From assembly GCF_000980885.2 (NCBI RefSeq), contig NZ_LBDA02000034.1:62001-126000 (forward strand): a stretch of 64,000 nucleotides of DNA. The letters are read 5' to 3'. The DNA comes from Streptomyces malaysiense (GTDB lineage Bacteria > Actinomycetota > Actinomycetes > Streptomycetales > Streptomycetaceae). Within the stretch, counting starts at the first letter, position 1; every line of letters starts with the position of its first letter. A model generated the notes under the pieces. That model saw nothing but the letters and a program-made list of their open reading frames with translations, was not told the origin of the DNA and did not search any database. A program made the position numbers and the translations under genes. Shown one piece after another: positions 35,123-44,215 of the stretch.

Positions 35123-36108
35123 AGGCCGCCGTCATCGAGTCCGTGGGCCGTGCCGTCGTCACCGAGGTCCCCGACCCGGCGCCGGGACCCCGCCAGGTCG
35201 TCGTCGAGGTCGCCGCGTGCGGGCTGTGCGGCACCGATCTGCACATCCTCCAGGGCGAGTTCGCGCCCGAGCTGCCGATCGTGCCGGGCCATGAGTTCGC
35301 GGGCACGGTGGTCGCCACCGGCGCCCGGGTCACCGAGGTCAGCACCGGCGACCGGGTCGCCGTGGACCCGTCGCTGTACTGCTACGAGTGCCGCTACTGC
35401 CGCAGCGGCCACAACAACCTGTGCGAGCGCTGGGCCGCGATCGGCGTGACCACGGCGGGCGGGGCGGCGCAGTACGCCGTCGCCCCCGTCGCCAACTGCG
35501 TCAGGCTGCCCGAGCACGTGCGCACCGAGGACGCGGCCCTGATCGAACCGCTGTCCTGCGCGGTGCGCGGCTACGACGTCCTGCGCTCCCGGCTCGGCTC
35601 CCACGTCCTGATCTACGGCTCCGGGACCATGGGCCTGATGATGCTGGAGCTGGCCAAGCGCACCGGCGCGGCGAGCGTGGACGTGGTGGACCTGAACCCG
35701 GCCCGTCTGGAGACGGCCCGGCTGCTCGGCGTATCGGGGGCGGCGGCCGGCGCGGACGAACTCGACCGGCCGGGGGGCTGGGACGTGGTGGTGGACGCCA
35801 CGGGCAACGCGGCGGCGATCCAGGACGGTCTGGGACGGGTGGCGAAGGCCGGCACGTTCCTCCAGTTCGGGGTCGCCGACTACGCCACCCGGGTGGAGAT
35901 CGACCCGTACCGCGTCTACAACCAGGAGATCACCATCACCGGTTCGATGGCGGTGCTGCACAGCTACGAGCGGGCGGCGGAACTCTTCGCGAACGGTGTC
36001 CTCGACCCGGGCGTCTTCATCAGCGACCGGCTTCCGCTGGAGCGGTATCCGCAGGCGCTGGAGCAGTTCGCGGCAGGGGTGGGACGGAAGACCGTCGTGG
36101 TGCCGTGA
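35119..36108 (+). CDS. zinc-dependent polyol/alcohol dehydrogenase
   Basis: This 329-aa medium-chain dehydrogenase has a catalytic zinc region ACGLCGTDLHIL and GHEFAGTVV. The structural-zinc cysteines are in CYECRYCRSGHNNLCE. The NAD(P) loop is LIYGSGTMGLMMLELA with VDLNPARLETA after it. It resembles sorbitol/threonine dehydrogenase relatives, so it likely oxidises an imported polyol. The ATG overlaps the permease stop (ATGA), which makes it part of the import operon. Confidence 0.9.
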   Translation: MKAAVIESVGRAVVTEVPDPAPGPRQVVVEVAACGLCGTDLHILQGEFAPELPIVPGHEFAGTVVATGARVTEVSTGDRVAVDPSLYCYECRYCRSGHNNLCERWAAIGVTTAGGAAQYAVAPVANCVRLPEHVRTEDAALIEPLSCAVRGYDVLRSRLGSHVLIYGSGTMGLMMLELAKRTGAASVDVVDLNPARLETARLLGVSGAAAGADELDRPGGWDVVVDATGNAAAIQDGLGRVAKAGTFLQFGVADYATRVEIDPYRVYNQEITITGSMAVLHSYERAAELFANGVLDPGVFISDRLPLERYPQALEQFAAGVGRKTVVVP

Positions 36109-36182
36109 AGAGCCCTGCCGGGGGTGACGGGTGACGCCGGTGGTAAGGGAACGGTAAAGCGGTTTCGTTCGTTACCCCCCAC

Positions 36183-37379
36183 ATGACAGCTATGACCCCT
36201 GGTTCGAACGTCCCGCTCCCCGCCGCGCGCATCACGGTGGACGTGACCGCTCCCGTGCGGCTGGACGTCTCGGGCCTGCTGCTCACGGGCGACGGCAAGG
36301 TGCGCTCGGACGACGACTTCATCTTCTACAACCAGCCGTCCGGACCGGGTGTGGCCTACCGGTCCGGCGGCGGTGCCGCGCCCGACGCGATCTCGGTCGA
36401 CACCGCGGCCGTGCCGCCGGACATCGAGAGGATCGTGGTCACGGCCAGCCCGGACGCGGCCGGCCAGACCTTCCAGGGCATCGAGCCGACGGCCACCGTC
36501 CGGGACGCGGACGGCGGCGCGGTGCTGGCCACGTTCACACCGCCGCGGCTGGGCACCGAGACGGCGCTCGTGGTGGTGGAGGTCTACCGCCGCGGCGGCC
36601 AGTGGAAGGCCCGCGCGGTCGGGCAGGGGTATGCGAACGGTCTCGCGGGCATCGCGACCGACTTCGGCGTGACGGTGGAGGAACCGGCGGCGGCTCCGGC
36701 GGCGCCCCCGCAGCCCGTGGCGCCGGCGGCGGCGCCCTCGGCGGCCCCGCCGATGCCCGCCGCCCCGCCGGCCGCTCCCCCGGCTCCAGCCGCGGGCGCG
36801 GGGAGGATCAATCTGGACAAGGGCCGGGTCAGCCTCCGGAAGAACCAGACGGTGTCGCTGGTGAAGGGCGGCCGGCCGCTGCTCTCCCAGGTGCGGATGG
36901 GCCTCGGCTGGGAGCCGGCGTTCCGGGGCGGCGACATCGACCTCGACGCCTCCGTCATCGCCTACGGACCGCAGCGCGACCACGTCGACAGCTGCTACTT
37001 CGGCAAGCTGACGATCCTCAAGGGCGCGGTCAAGCACTCCGGCGACAACCTCACGGGCGAGGGCGCGGGCGACGACGAGGTGATCGTGGTCGACCTCGGC
37101 CGCATCCCCCAGGAGGTCACCGGCCTCGTCTTCACGGTCAACTCCTTCTCCGGCCAGAAGTTCACCGACGTCGCCAAGGCGTACTGCCGCCTCGTGGACG
37201 TAGCGACGGAGGAGGAACTGGTCCGCTTCGACCTCACCCAGGCCGAACCCCGGACCGGCGTGCTGATGGCCAAGCTGATCCGCCAGTTCTCGGGCGAGTG
37301 GGAGATGACCGCGATCGGCGACTTCGTGCAGGCGCGGACGGTCCGCAACATGGTGGACCCGGGGGCGAAGGCCCTCTGA
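36183..37379 (+). CDS. tandem TerD-domain protein
   Basis: This 398-aa protein has two TerD-type calcium-binding domains. The first is at ~1-165 (DDDFIFYNQPSGPG). An Ala/Pro-rich linker runs at ~167-208. The second is from ~212 (ISLDKG-like INLDKGRVSLRK, GLGWEPAFRGGDIDLDASVI, GDDEVIVVDLGRIPQ). TerD proteins form Ca2+-bound stress complexes at the membrane, known from tellurite-resistance loci and Streptomyces differentiation. It stands alone here. ATG 36183 or 36192 may start it; no ribosome-binding site is visible. Confidence 0.88.
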   Translation: MTAMTPGSNVPLPAARITVDVTAPVRLDVSGLLLTGDGKVRSDDDFIFYNQPSGPGVAYRSGGGAAPDAISVDTAAVPPDIERIVVTASPDAAGQTFQGIEPTATVRDADGGAVLATFTPPRLGTETALVVVEVYRRGGQWKARAVGQGYANGLAGIATDFGVTVEEPAAAPAAPPQPVAPAAAPSAAPPMPAAPPAAPPAPAAGAGRINLDKGRVSLRKNQTVSLVKGGRPLLSQVRMGLGWEPAFRGGDIDLDASVIAYGPQRDHVDSCYFGKLTILKGAVKHSGDNLTGEGAGDDEVIVVDLGRIPQEVTGLVFTVNSFSGQKFTDVAKAYCRLVDVATEEELVRFDLTQAEPRTGVLMAKLIRQFSGEWEMTAIGDFVQARTVRNMVDPGAKAL

Positions 37380-37389
37380 CCCCGGCCAC

Positions 37390-37426
37390 GGGGGCGCCGG
37401 GACCGCTCACGCGGTTCCCGCGCCCC
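37390..37426. terminator. imperfect hairpin between convergent genes
   Basis: GGGGCGC near 37391 pairs with GCGCCCC near 37420, and CCGC with GCGG inside, with a bulge. It lies between the TerD stop and the stop of the convergent PhoX-like gene. Confidence 0.45.
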
Positions 37427-37445
37427 TCCGGGCCGCACGGACCGG

Positions 37446-38921
37446 CTACTTCCGCTGCCGCTTCCAGGGCCCGGTGATGGCGAGCATGATGCCCGGGGTC
37501 TGGATGTTGGCGTACAGGGTCCGCCCGTCGGGCGAGAAGGTGACGCCGGTGAACTCGCTGTACTCCGGCTTCGCCGCGGTACCGATGTTCAGCTCGTTGC
37601 GCGCGATCGGATAGGTGCGGCCGCTGTCGGTGGCCCCGAACAGATGCTGGACGCCCTCGCCGTCCTCGGCGACGACCAGACCGCCGTACGGCGAGACGGT
37701 GATGTTGTCCGGGCCGTCGAACGCGCCGTCCGCGCCCGGTTCCGGGTTCACGCCGAGCAGCACCTTGAGGGTGAGGGTGCGGCGCCGGGGGTCGTAGAAC
37801 CAGACCTGGCCGTCGTGCTGGACCGGGCTCTCCGAGCGGGCGAAGGAGGAGACGACGTAGACGCCGCCGTCGCCCCACCACATGCCCTCCAGCTTGCGGG
37901 CACGGGTGACCTGGCCCTCGCCGAACTGCTTGCGCGTGGAGACCTGCCGGGCGTCGCGGTCGGGCACGTCCACCCAGTCGACGCCGTACACCGTGCCGGT
38001 CCTGGTGGCGCGGGAGAGGTCGTCCACGAACCGGCCGCCGGAGTCGAAGCACTTGAAGGCCTGGAGGACGCCCGCGTCGTCGGCGAGGGTGCGCAGCCTG
38101 CCGCGGCCGTGGCGGAAACCGGCCGGCGGGGTCCAGCGGTAGAACAGGCCGTTGGGACCGGCGGCGTCCTCGGTGAGGAAGAGGTGGCCGCGCCTCGGGT
38201 CGACCACGACGGCCTCGTGGGCGTACCGGCCGAGCGCCTTGACCGGCTCGGGCGCGCGGTTGGCCCGGCGGTCGGCCGGGTCCACCTCGAAGACGTAGCC
38301 GTGGTCCTTGGTCATACCGTTCTGGCCGGCCTTGTCCTCGGTCTCCTCGCAGGTCAGCCAGGTTCCCCACGGAGTGCTGCCGCCCGCGCAGTTGGTGGCG
38401 GTGCCGGCGATGCCGACCCACTCGGCGACATGGTCGCGGCGCACCTCGACCACCGTGCAGCCGCCGGCCGCCGCGGGGTCGTACACCAGGCCCTCGGCGA
38501 GCGGCACCGGATAGGTCCATTCGGCGCGCGGTCCCGCCAGCTCGTGGTTGTTGACGAGGAGGGTGGTGCCCCGGGGGCCCTCGAAGGCGGCGGTGCCGTC
38601 GTGGTTGGACGGCGTGAACTCGCCCGATTCCAGGCGGGTCCTGCCGCTGTGGGTGACGATCCGGTAGCCGAAGCCGGCGGGCAGGGCGAGGACCCCCCTG
38701 GGATCGGGCTCCAGGGGGCCGTAGCCGACGCCGGGCAGGCCGTGACCGTGTCCATGGTCCTGGCCGTGGGCCGGGTCGGCGTCCCCGCCGTGCGCGGCGT
38801 CGGTGTCCGTGGACGCGAGGGCGTTCGGCGCGGTGGCGAGCACGCCGGCGCTGCCCGCCAGGGCGATCCCGGCACCGGTGATCGCGGAGGTTCTGGCGAA
38901 GTCCCTGCGGGTGAGCGACAT
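37446..38921 (-). CDS. Tat-exported PhoX-like phosphatase (DUF839)
   Basis: This 491-aa protein has a twin-arginine signal, SLTRRDFARTSAITGAGIAL. The body is of the PhoX/DUF839 β-propeller type: VNNHELAGPRAEWTYP, GGSTPWGTWLTCEETE, DGPDNITVSPYGGLVVAEDG and FSPDGRTLYANIQTPG. PhoX enzymes are Ca/Fe-dependent alkaline phosphatases outside the cell. A His/Asp-rich stretch (HGQDHGHGHG) follows the signal. GGAGA precedes ATG 38921. Confidence 0.88.
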   Translation of the reverse strand: MSLTRRDFARTSAITGAGIALAGSAGVLATAPNALASTDTDAAHGGDADPAHGQDHGHGHGLPGVGYGPLEPDPRGVLALPAGFGYRIVTHSGRTRLESGEFTPSNHDGTAAFEGPRGTTLLVNNHELAGPRAEWTYPVPLAEGLVYDPAAAGGCTVVEVRRDHVAEWVGIAGTATNCAGGSTPWGTWLTCEETEDKAGQNGMTKDHGYVFEVDPADRRANRAPEPVKALGRYAHEAVVVDPRRGHLFLTEDAAGPNGLFYRWTPPAGFRHGRGRLRTLADDAGVLQAFKCFDSGGRFVDDLSRATRTGTVYGVDWVDVPDRDARQVSTRKQFGEGQVTRARKLEGMWWGDGGVYVVSSFARSESPVQHDGQVWFYDPRRRTLTLKVLLGVNPEPGADGAFDGPDNITVSPYGGLVVAEDGEGVQHLFGATDSGRTYPIARNELNIGTAAKPEYSEFTGVTFSPDGRTLYANIQTPGIMLAITGPWKRQRK

Positions 38922-39159
38922 GGTGTCTCCTGTGACGGATGGGTGTGCCGTGGAGGGCGGCGGACCTCGTTCGGCGCACACGCTCCCGGCGGCGCCTGAA
39001 CGGGAGTTGAACGCGGGGCCACCTCGGACACCATTATTCAAGAAACCGTATGCACCGACCCAAGAAACGACCAAGCCTCAGGGTCGGCCGACGGGCGCCC
39101 GGCCCGCCACAGCCGCGCCGTCCGCCCGCGCCACCCGCCGCGCTCACCCGCCCGGCCGC

Positions 39160-40584
39160 TCATCCCCCTTGCTGCGACCGCGCCTTGAACGCCGCCTTGC
39201 GGGCCTCCTTGGCCACCTTCTTGTCCGGGTGCAGCCGACCCATCGCCTCCAGCACGTCGGCCGTCGCCGGGTGCTCCACCCGCCACGCGGCCGCGAAGAA
39301 CCCGCTGTGCTGCTCGGCGAGACCCTCCACCAGGGCCTGGAGCTCCTCGGAGTTGCCCTCGGCGGCCAGTTGGGCGGCGACCGTGTCGATGGTCAGCCAG
39401 AAGACCAGGTCCTGGGAGGGCGCGGGCACCTCGGCGGCGCCCCGCTCGCTGAGCCACACCCGGGCCAGGCCGCCCAGTTCGGGGTCGTCCAGCACCTCCC
39501 GCAGCGCGGGCTCGGCCTCCCCGCCGACCAGGGACAGCGCCTGCTGGCAACGCAGCCGGCGCAGCGGCCCCCCGGCGTCGGCGCCCCGGGCCGCCGCCAG
39601 CAACTCCCGCGCGCCCGCGAGCGGTTCGTGCCGGCTCAGCCACAGCTCCGTCTCGGCGAGGGCGGCCGAGGGACCGAACGCGGCGGTGCCGTCGAGCAGC
39701 ACGTCCGCTCCCTTGTCGGCGAGTTCACCGACCACCGGCGCCTCGAAGCCGGCCTCCATCAGCCGCGCCCGCAGCCCGTAGGCGCCGAGCGGGGTCAGAC
39801 ACACCATGCCGTAGCGGGAGACGTCCGCCTCCTCCACCGGCGTCGCGAGTTCCTCGTCGGCGTCGGCCATCAGCGCCTCGTCCACCGGCCGGTACTCGAC
39901 GAGACCGATCGGCTCCAGCGTCCGGAACTGGTCGTCCAGGCGCATCATCGCGTCGGAGACCTGCTCCAGGACGTCGTCGGTGGGCTCACCCATGTCGTCC
40001 GGCACGATCATCGACGCGGCCAGGGCGGGCAGCGGGACCGGCCCGTCCCCGGCGCCGTCCTCACTCACGGTCAGGAGGTAGAGGTTGCCGAGCACGCCGT
40101 CGAGGAACTCGGCCTCGGCCTCGGGGTCCCAGTCGAGTGACGCGAAATCGATCTCCCTGCCCTCCTCCAGCGCGTCCACCAGATCGTCCAGATCGGGCAC
40201 GGTCGCGTCCGCAAGCACCGTCTCCAGCGCGGCGAGCCAGACCGTGAGCACCTCGTGCGGGGAACCGGTGAGCAGGGCCAGCGCCTCGCCCGCGCGGACC
40301 GTCCCGCTCTCCTCGTCGGCGATCTCGACGAGGCCGGAGTCCAGCGCGACCCGCCAGGCCTCGGCGGCATAGGCGGCCGCGTCGTCGCCGGTCAGTCCGA
40401 GCCTGCCGGCGGCGGCGGGGAGCTGGTCCTCGACCAGGCTGCCGCCCGCGTCCACCCGGGTGTCGGGGCCGGCCCAGCGGGCGAGCCGGGCCGCCCGTTC
40501 CAGCAGGGGCGTGGACAGTGCGGCGCGCGCCAGCTCCGCTTCGGAGTGCAGCCGTACGGGCGGCAGGGGGGAGCTGTCTGACAT
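39160..40584 (-). CDS. conserved hypothetical protein, acidic, 474 aa
   Basis: I do not recognise a named domain. The protein is soluble, strongly acidic and Leu/Ala-rich, with helical repeats towards the C-terminus (ALREVLDDPELGGLARVWLS, a HEAT-like look). It ends in a basic tail KKVAKEARKAAFKARSQQGG. There is no signal peptide or membrane helix. GAGGAGA sits before ATG 40584. It is monocistronic, with the nuclease gene divergent. Confidence 0.75.
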   Translation of the reverse strand: MSDSSPLPPVRLHSEAELARAALSTPLLERAARLARWAGPDTRVDAGGSLVEDQLPAAAGRLGLTGDDAAAYAAEAWRVALDSGLVEIADEESGTVRAGEALALLTGSPHEVLTVWLAALETVLADATVPDLDDLVDALEEGREIDFASLDWDPEAEAEFLDGVLGNLYLLTVSEDGAGDGPVPLPALAASMIVPDDMGEPTDDVLEQVSDAMMRLDDQFRTLEPIGLVEYRPVDEALMADADEELATPVEEADVSRYGMVCLTPLGAYGLRARLMEAGFEAPVVGELADKGADVLLDGTAAFGPSAALAETELWLSRHEPLAGARELLAAARGADAGGPLRRLRCQQALSLVGGEAEPALREVLDDPELGGLARVWLSERGAAEVPAPSQDLVFWLTIDTVAAQLAAEGNSEELQALVEGLAEQHSGFFAAAWRVEHPATADVLEAMGRLHPDKKVAKEARKAAFKARSQQGG

Positions 40585-40849
40585 CGGCTGGATCTCCTCG
40601 GACCGTGAAACGTGCTCAGCCCCTCAGCCTAGACGGATTTGGGCCCATGCCGCCCGGTTCATCTCCCCGTCGGCCCCCGTACATGGCCGAAACCTTGACA
40701 AGTCCCGTGCCCAGGCTGGAGATTGACGCGCGTAGAAGTCGGGGGAACGACCGTTCACTCGGCCCTGCGCGCGTCACGGAGGGCAACCGCCCCCACACGC
40801 AACCGATCCACCTCGTCCCGGCGCCCCGTAACATCCCCGGAGGGATCCC

Positions 40850-42673
40850 TTGCCGAGCAGGTCCACCGCGCGTCTCGCCGCGCTCACCGTCGCCGCTGTT
40901 TGCTCCGCCGCGTCCGCCGTCGTCCTCACTTCCCCCGCGCACGCCGACACGGTGCGCATCCACGACATCCAGGGCACCACCCGGCTGTCGCCGTACGCCG
41001 GGCAGAAGGTGACGGACGTACCGGGCATCGTCACGGCCACGCGCACCTACGGCTCGTCCAAGGGCTTCTGGTTCCAGGACACGACGCCCGACGACAACCC
41101 GGCCACCAGCGAAGGCATATTCGTCTACACCGGCTCGACGCCGAAGGTCGCGGTCGGCGACTCGGTGACGGTGACCGGCACGGTCTCCGAGTACGTCCCG
41201 GGCGGCGCCGCCTCCGGCGGGCAGTCCGTCACGGAGATCACCAAGCCCACGATCACCACCGTCTCCACCGGCAACGCCGTACCGGCGCCGGTCGTGATCG
41301 ACGCGAAGTCGGTGCCGAGCCGGTACACGCCGCAGGGCGACACCGCGAACGGCGGCTCGATCGACAACCTGCCGCTCCGGCCCGGGAAGTACGCCCTGGA
41401 CTACTACGAGTCCCTCGAAGGCATGAACGTCCAGGTCAAGGACGCCCGCGTGGTCACCGCCACCGACCGGTACGCCGAGCTGTGGGTCACGGTGAAGCCG
41501 CACGAGCACCGCGACCGCCGCGGCGGCACGGTCTACGGGTCCTACGACTCGCAGAACACCGGCCGCCTCCAGATCCAGTCGCTGGGCGCCACCGCCGACT
41601 TCCCGAAGGCGAACGTCGGCGACACGCTGACCGGCACCACCACGGGCCCGCTGGACTTCAACCAGTACGGCGGCTACACCCTGGTCGCCGACCAGATCGG
41701 GACGCTCAAGAGCGGCGGCCTCCAGCGCGAGACCACGAAGAAGCAGACCCGCAAGCAGCTCGCGGTCGCGACGTACAACGTCGAGAACCTCGACCCCTCG
41801 GACAAGACGTTCGACCAGCACGCCGCGGCGATCGTCAACAACCTCCAGTCCCCCGACATCGTGTCCCTGGAGGAGATCCAGGACGACAACGGCGCCACGG
41901 ACGACGGCACGGTCGACGCGAGCGTCACCGTGAACAAGCTGATCGACGCGATCGTCGCGGCGGGCGGCCCGAAGTACGACTGGCGTTCCATCGACCCGGT
42001 CAACGACGAGGACGGCGGCCAGCCGGGCGGCAACATCCGCCAGGTTTTCCTGTTCAACCCCGAGCGGGTGTCCTTCGTGGACCGCGCCGGCGGCGACTCC
42101 ACCACCGCGGTGGGCGTCGTCAAGGAGCACGGCAAGGCCCAGCTGACCGCGTCCCCGGGCCGGATCGCCCCGGCCGACGCCGCATGGCAGGACAGCCGCA
42201 AGCCGCTGGCCGGCCAGTTCGTCTTCCGTGGCAAGACGGTCTTCGTGATCGCCAACCACCTGGACTCCAAGGGCGGCGACCAGTCGCTGGCCTCGCAGTA
42301 CCAGCCGCCGACCCGCAGCTCGGAGATCCAGCGCCACGCGCAGGCGACCGTGGTCAACGCGTTCGTGAAGGACATCCTGAAGGTCCAGAAGAACGCGGAC
42401 GTGCTCGCGCTCGGCGACATGAACGACTTCGAGTTCTCCGACACCACCAAGATCCTGGAGGGCCGGGGCGAGCTGTGGTCGGCGATCAAGTCGCTGCCCA
42501 GGAGCGAGCGTTACACGTACGACTACCAGGGCAACTCGCAGGTCCTGGACCAGATCCTGATCAGCCCGGCGGTGCGCCGCGACTCGTTCCAGTACGACAG
42601 CGTGCACATCAACTCGGAGTTCAACGACCAGATCAGCGACCACGACCCGCAGGTGCTGCGCTTCCGCCCCTGA
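40850..42673 (+). CDS. secreted endonuclease/exonuclease/phosphatase
   Basis: This 607-aa exported enzyme has a signal peptide to about residue 32 (SPAHADT). A β-rich OB-like domain (~33-280) precedes an EEP catalytic domain. Active-site blocks are ATYNVENLDPSD, DIVSLEEIQDDNG (metal Glu), IANHLDSKGGD, GDMNDFEFSD and the final SDHDPQVLRF. It is likely a secreted nuclease or nucleotidase that scavenges phosphate. TTG 40850 is supported by GGAGGG at -12 to -7. Confidence 0.9.
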   Translation: MPSRSTARLAALTVAAVCSAASAVVLTSPAHADTVRIHDIQGTTRLSPYAGQKVTDVPGIVTATRTYGSSKGFWFQDTTPDDNPATSEGIFVYTGSTPKVAVGDSVTVTGTVSEYVPGGAASGGQSVTEITKPTITTVSTGNAVPAPVVIDAKSVPSRYTPQGDTANGGSIDNLPLRPGKYALDYYESLEGMNVQVKDARVVTATDRYAELWVTVKPHEHRDRRGGTVYGSYDSQNTGRLQIQSLGATADFPKANVGDTLTGTTTGPLDFNQYGGYTLVADQIGTLKSGGLQRETTKKQTRKQLAVATYNVENLDPSDKTFDQHAAAIVNNLQSPDIVSLEEIQDDNGATDDGTVDASVTVNKLIDAIVAAGGPKYDWRSIDPVNDEDGGQPGGNIRQVFLFNPERVSFVDRAGGDSTTAVGVVKEHGKAQLTASPGRIAPADAAWQDSRKPLAGQFVFRGKTVFVIANHLDSKGGDQSLASQYQPPTRSSEIQRHAQATVVNAFVKDILKVQKNADVLALGDMNDFEFSDTTKILEGRGELWSAIKSLPRSERYTYDYQGNSQVLDQILISPAVRRDSFQYDSVHINSEFNDQISDHDPQVLRFRP

Positions 42674-42685
42674 CCCCCAGGGGGT

Positions 42686-43423
42686 TCAGGACTGGCCGAA
42701 CACCCCGTTCAGCCAGTCCTGCCAGGCGGCCCCGTCCGCTCCGGCGTCGGCGCCCGGCGCGAAGTCGTGCACGCTGATGCCGAGCGGCGCGCCCCAGCGG
42801 CCCCGGCCGAAGAAGCGGACGAGGGCGCTTCGGGTGCGCAGTCCGACGAACTCCGGTTCGCGGTAGTCGAGTACGGCGTCCAGGGTCCGTCCGCCCGGTC
42901 CCTCGACGCTCACCTTCGTCCCCGCGGTCGCGTCGTCCGGCAGTCCGAGCGCGCGGGCCGCGGCGGCGAGCGCCCCCGGTACGGCCGAGGAGGCGGGCCC
43001 GGTCACCTGCGCGAAGGCGACCGGGGCGGGCGCGAAGTGCGTCAGATACTCGCGCAGGGTGTGCAGATAGAAGTCGGTGTGCTTGTTCGCCCCGTCGTAC
43101 TGGGTGTCCCAGTCGTCGGTGAAGATCCCGCTGTGGACGTAGCGCACGAAGGCGCGGCGGCCCTCGTCGCGGGGCTCGATGGTGTGGTCGAGCTGGTTGA
43201 GCGACTGCGTGGGCATGCCCGCGTCCTCGCTGCGGTTGACGTAGCGGTGCGGCGGCTCCCAGACGACGACGGTCGAGCCGAACGGCCCCCGCCCGCCGGC
43301 CCGCGGCTCGGGCGCCTCCATCGGCCACAGATAGCCCCCGGTCCCGGTGGTGACGGCCGCCCAGACCTCCTCCGGCGGGACGTCGACCTCGAACTCGCGG
43401 ACGATCTCGAATTCCTTGCTCAT
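42686..43423 (-). CDS. SRPBCC (AHSA1-like) domain protein
   Basis: This 245-aa soluble protein starts with the START/AHSA1-type sequence FEIVREFEVDVPPEEVWAAVTTGTGGYLWPM. It ends in a duplicated half-fold (VRFFGRGRWGAPLGISVHDF). It binds an unknown hydrophobic ligand. It is 10 bp downstream of an ArsR-like regulator gene. Pairs of AHSA1 protein and ArsR regulator are common in actinomycetes; the role is unknown. GGAGA precedes ATG 43423. Confidence 0.82.
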   Translation of the reverse strand: MSKEFEIVREFEVDVPPEEVWAAVTTGTGGYLWPMEAPEPRAGGRGPFGSTVVVWEPPHRYVNRSEDAGMPTQSLNQLDHTIEPRDEGRRAFVRYVHSGIFTDDWDTQYDGANKHTDFYLHTLREYLTHFAPAPVAFAQVTGPASSAVPGALAAAARALGLPDDATAGTKVSVEGPGGRTLDAVLDYREPEFVGLRTRSALVRFFGRGRWGAPLGISVHDFAPGADAGADGAAWQDWLNGVFGQS

Positions 43424-43433
43424 GGCGGGTCTC

Positions 43434-44063
43434 CTACTCGGCTTCCGGTTCTTGCGGCGCGGGTTCCAGGGCTGCGGGCCGGTCCTTGACCGCGGGGTGC
43501 AGGGCGACGACGATCCGGTGATCCCGGCCGCCCTCGGCGTCCGGGGCGTCGTACTTGCGGATCAGGGCGCCGACGGCCGCCGTCAGCTCCTGCGCGAAGG
43601 CCGCGCGGTCGGCGGCGGAGGCGAACCGGACCGCGCCGTCCAGGGCGTACGTCGCGAGCGGCTTGCGGGCCCTGGCCGCACCGCCGATCAGCGTGCCGAC
43701 GTCGCGCACCAGGCGGGCGCCGAGCGCCAGCAGCCAGCGCGCGGACAGCTGGTCCCGGAAGCGCTCCGGGTCCGGCTGCACGGCGGACAGGGCCGCGGGC
43801 GAGATGACGTACGACGCGGCGCTCGCGCGCATCAGCCGCTCGGTGACATTGCCCTTGCGGCGCTCCCCGGCCAGTTCGACCAGGCCGTGCCGCTCCAGCG
43901 TCTTGAGGTGGTAGTTCACCTTCTGGCGGGGCAGTCCGACCTTGCCGGCCAGCATCGCGGCCGACGCGGGTCCGGCGGCCAGCTCGGCGAGCAGCCGCGC
44001 CCGGACGGGGTCCAGCGACACGGCCGCGGCCTCGGGGTCCTCGATCACGGTCACGTCCAGCAT
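43434..44063 (-). CDS. ArsR-like winged-helix transcriptional regulator
   Basis: This 209-aa protein has an N-terminal winged helix (LDPVRARLLAELAAGPASAAML, then GLPRQKVNYHLKTLERHGLVEL). A C-terminal ~120-residue part has no known metal motif. It precedes the SRPBCC gene in one operon. The start codon lies 4 nt after a 21-bp inverted repeat that contains its ribosome-binding site, so translation or transcription may be auto-controlled. Confidence 0.85.
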   Translation of the reverse strand: MLDVTVIEDPEAAAVSLDPVRARLLAELAAGPASAAMLAGKVGLPRQKVNYHLKTLERHGLVELAGERRKGNVTERLMRASAASYVISPAALSAVQPDPERFRDQLSARWLLALGARLVRDVGTLIGGAARARKPLATYALDGAVRFASAADRAAFAQELTAAVGALIRKYDAPDAEGGRDHRIVVALHPAVKDRPAALEPAPQEPEAE

Positions 44064-44066
44064 GGA

Positions 44067-44128
44067 TCCACCCTCTCACCGAAAACTTTTTTTGTCCAGA
44101 CAGACGTAGTTTTCGGTGAGAGGGTGGA
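44067..44128 (-). promoter_or_regulatory. 21-bp perfect stem covering the RBS of the ArsR-like gene
   Basis: Arms 44067-44087 and 44108-44128 are fully complementary around a 20-nt loop. On the mRNA the 3' arm includes GAGAGGG, the only ribosome-binding site, 9-15 nt before the ATG. If the leader is transcribed in full the site would be sequestered; alternatively the arms are two operator halves. Confidence 0.75.
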
Positions 44129-44215
44129 ACCGGCGGGACCGGCGGGCCGCGACGAGCGCGCGGCAGGAGGCGCGCCGCTCCGAGGCGTGCGTGCGCCGTG
44201 GAGCCCGTCAGCCGC

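Noticed and set aside
40620..40849. PHO-box-like GTTCA repeats and a TTGACA promoter before the secreted nuclease
   Set aside because: GTTCATC occurs once and the 11-bp neighbours do not match. TTGACA at 40695 lacks a good -10 at 17-18 bp. Too weak to list as features.
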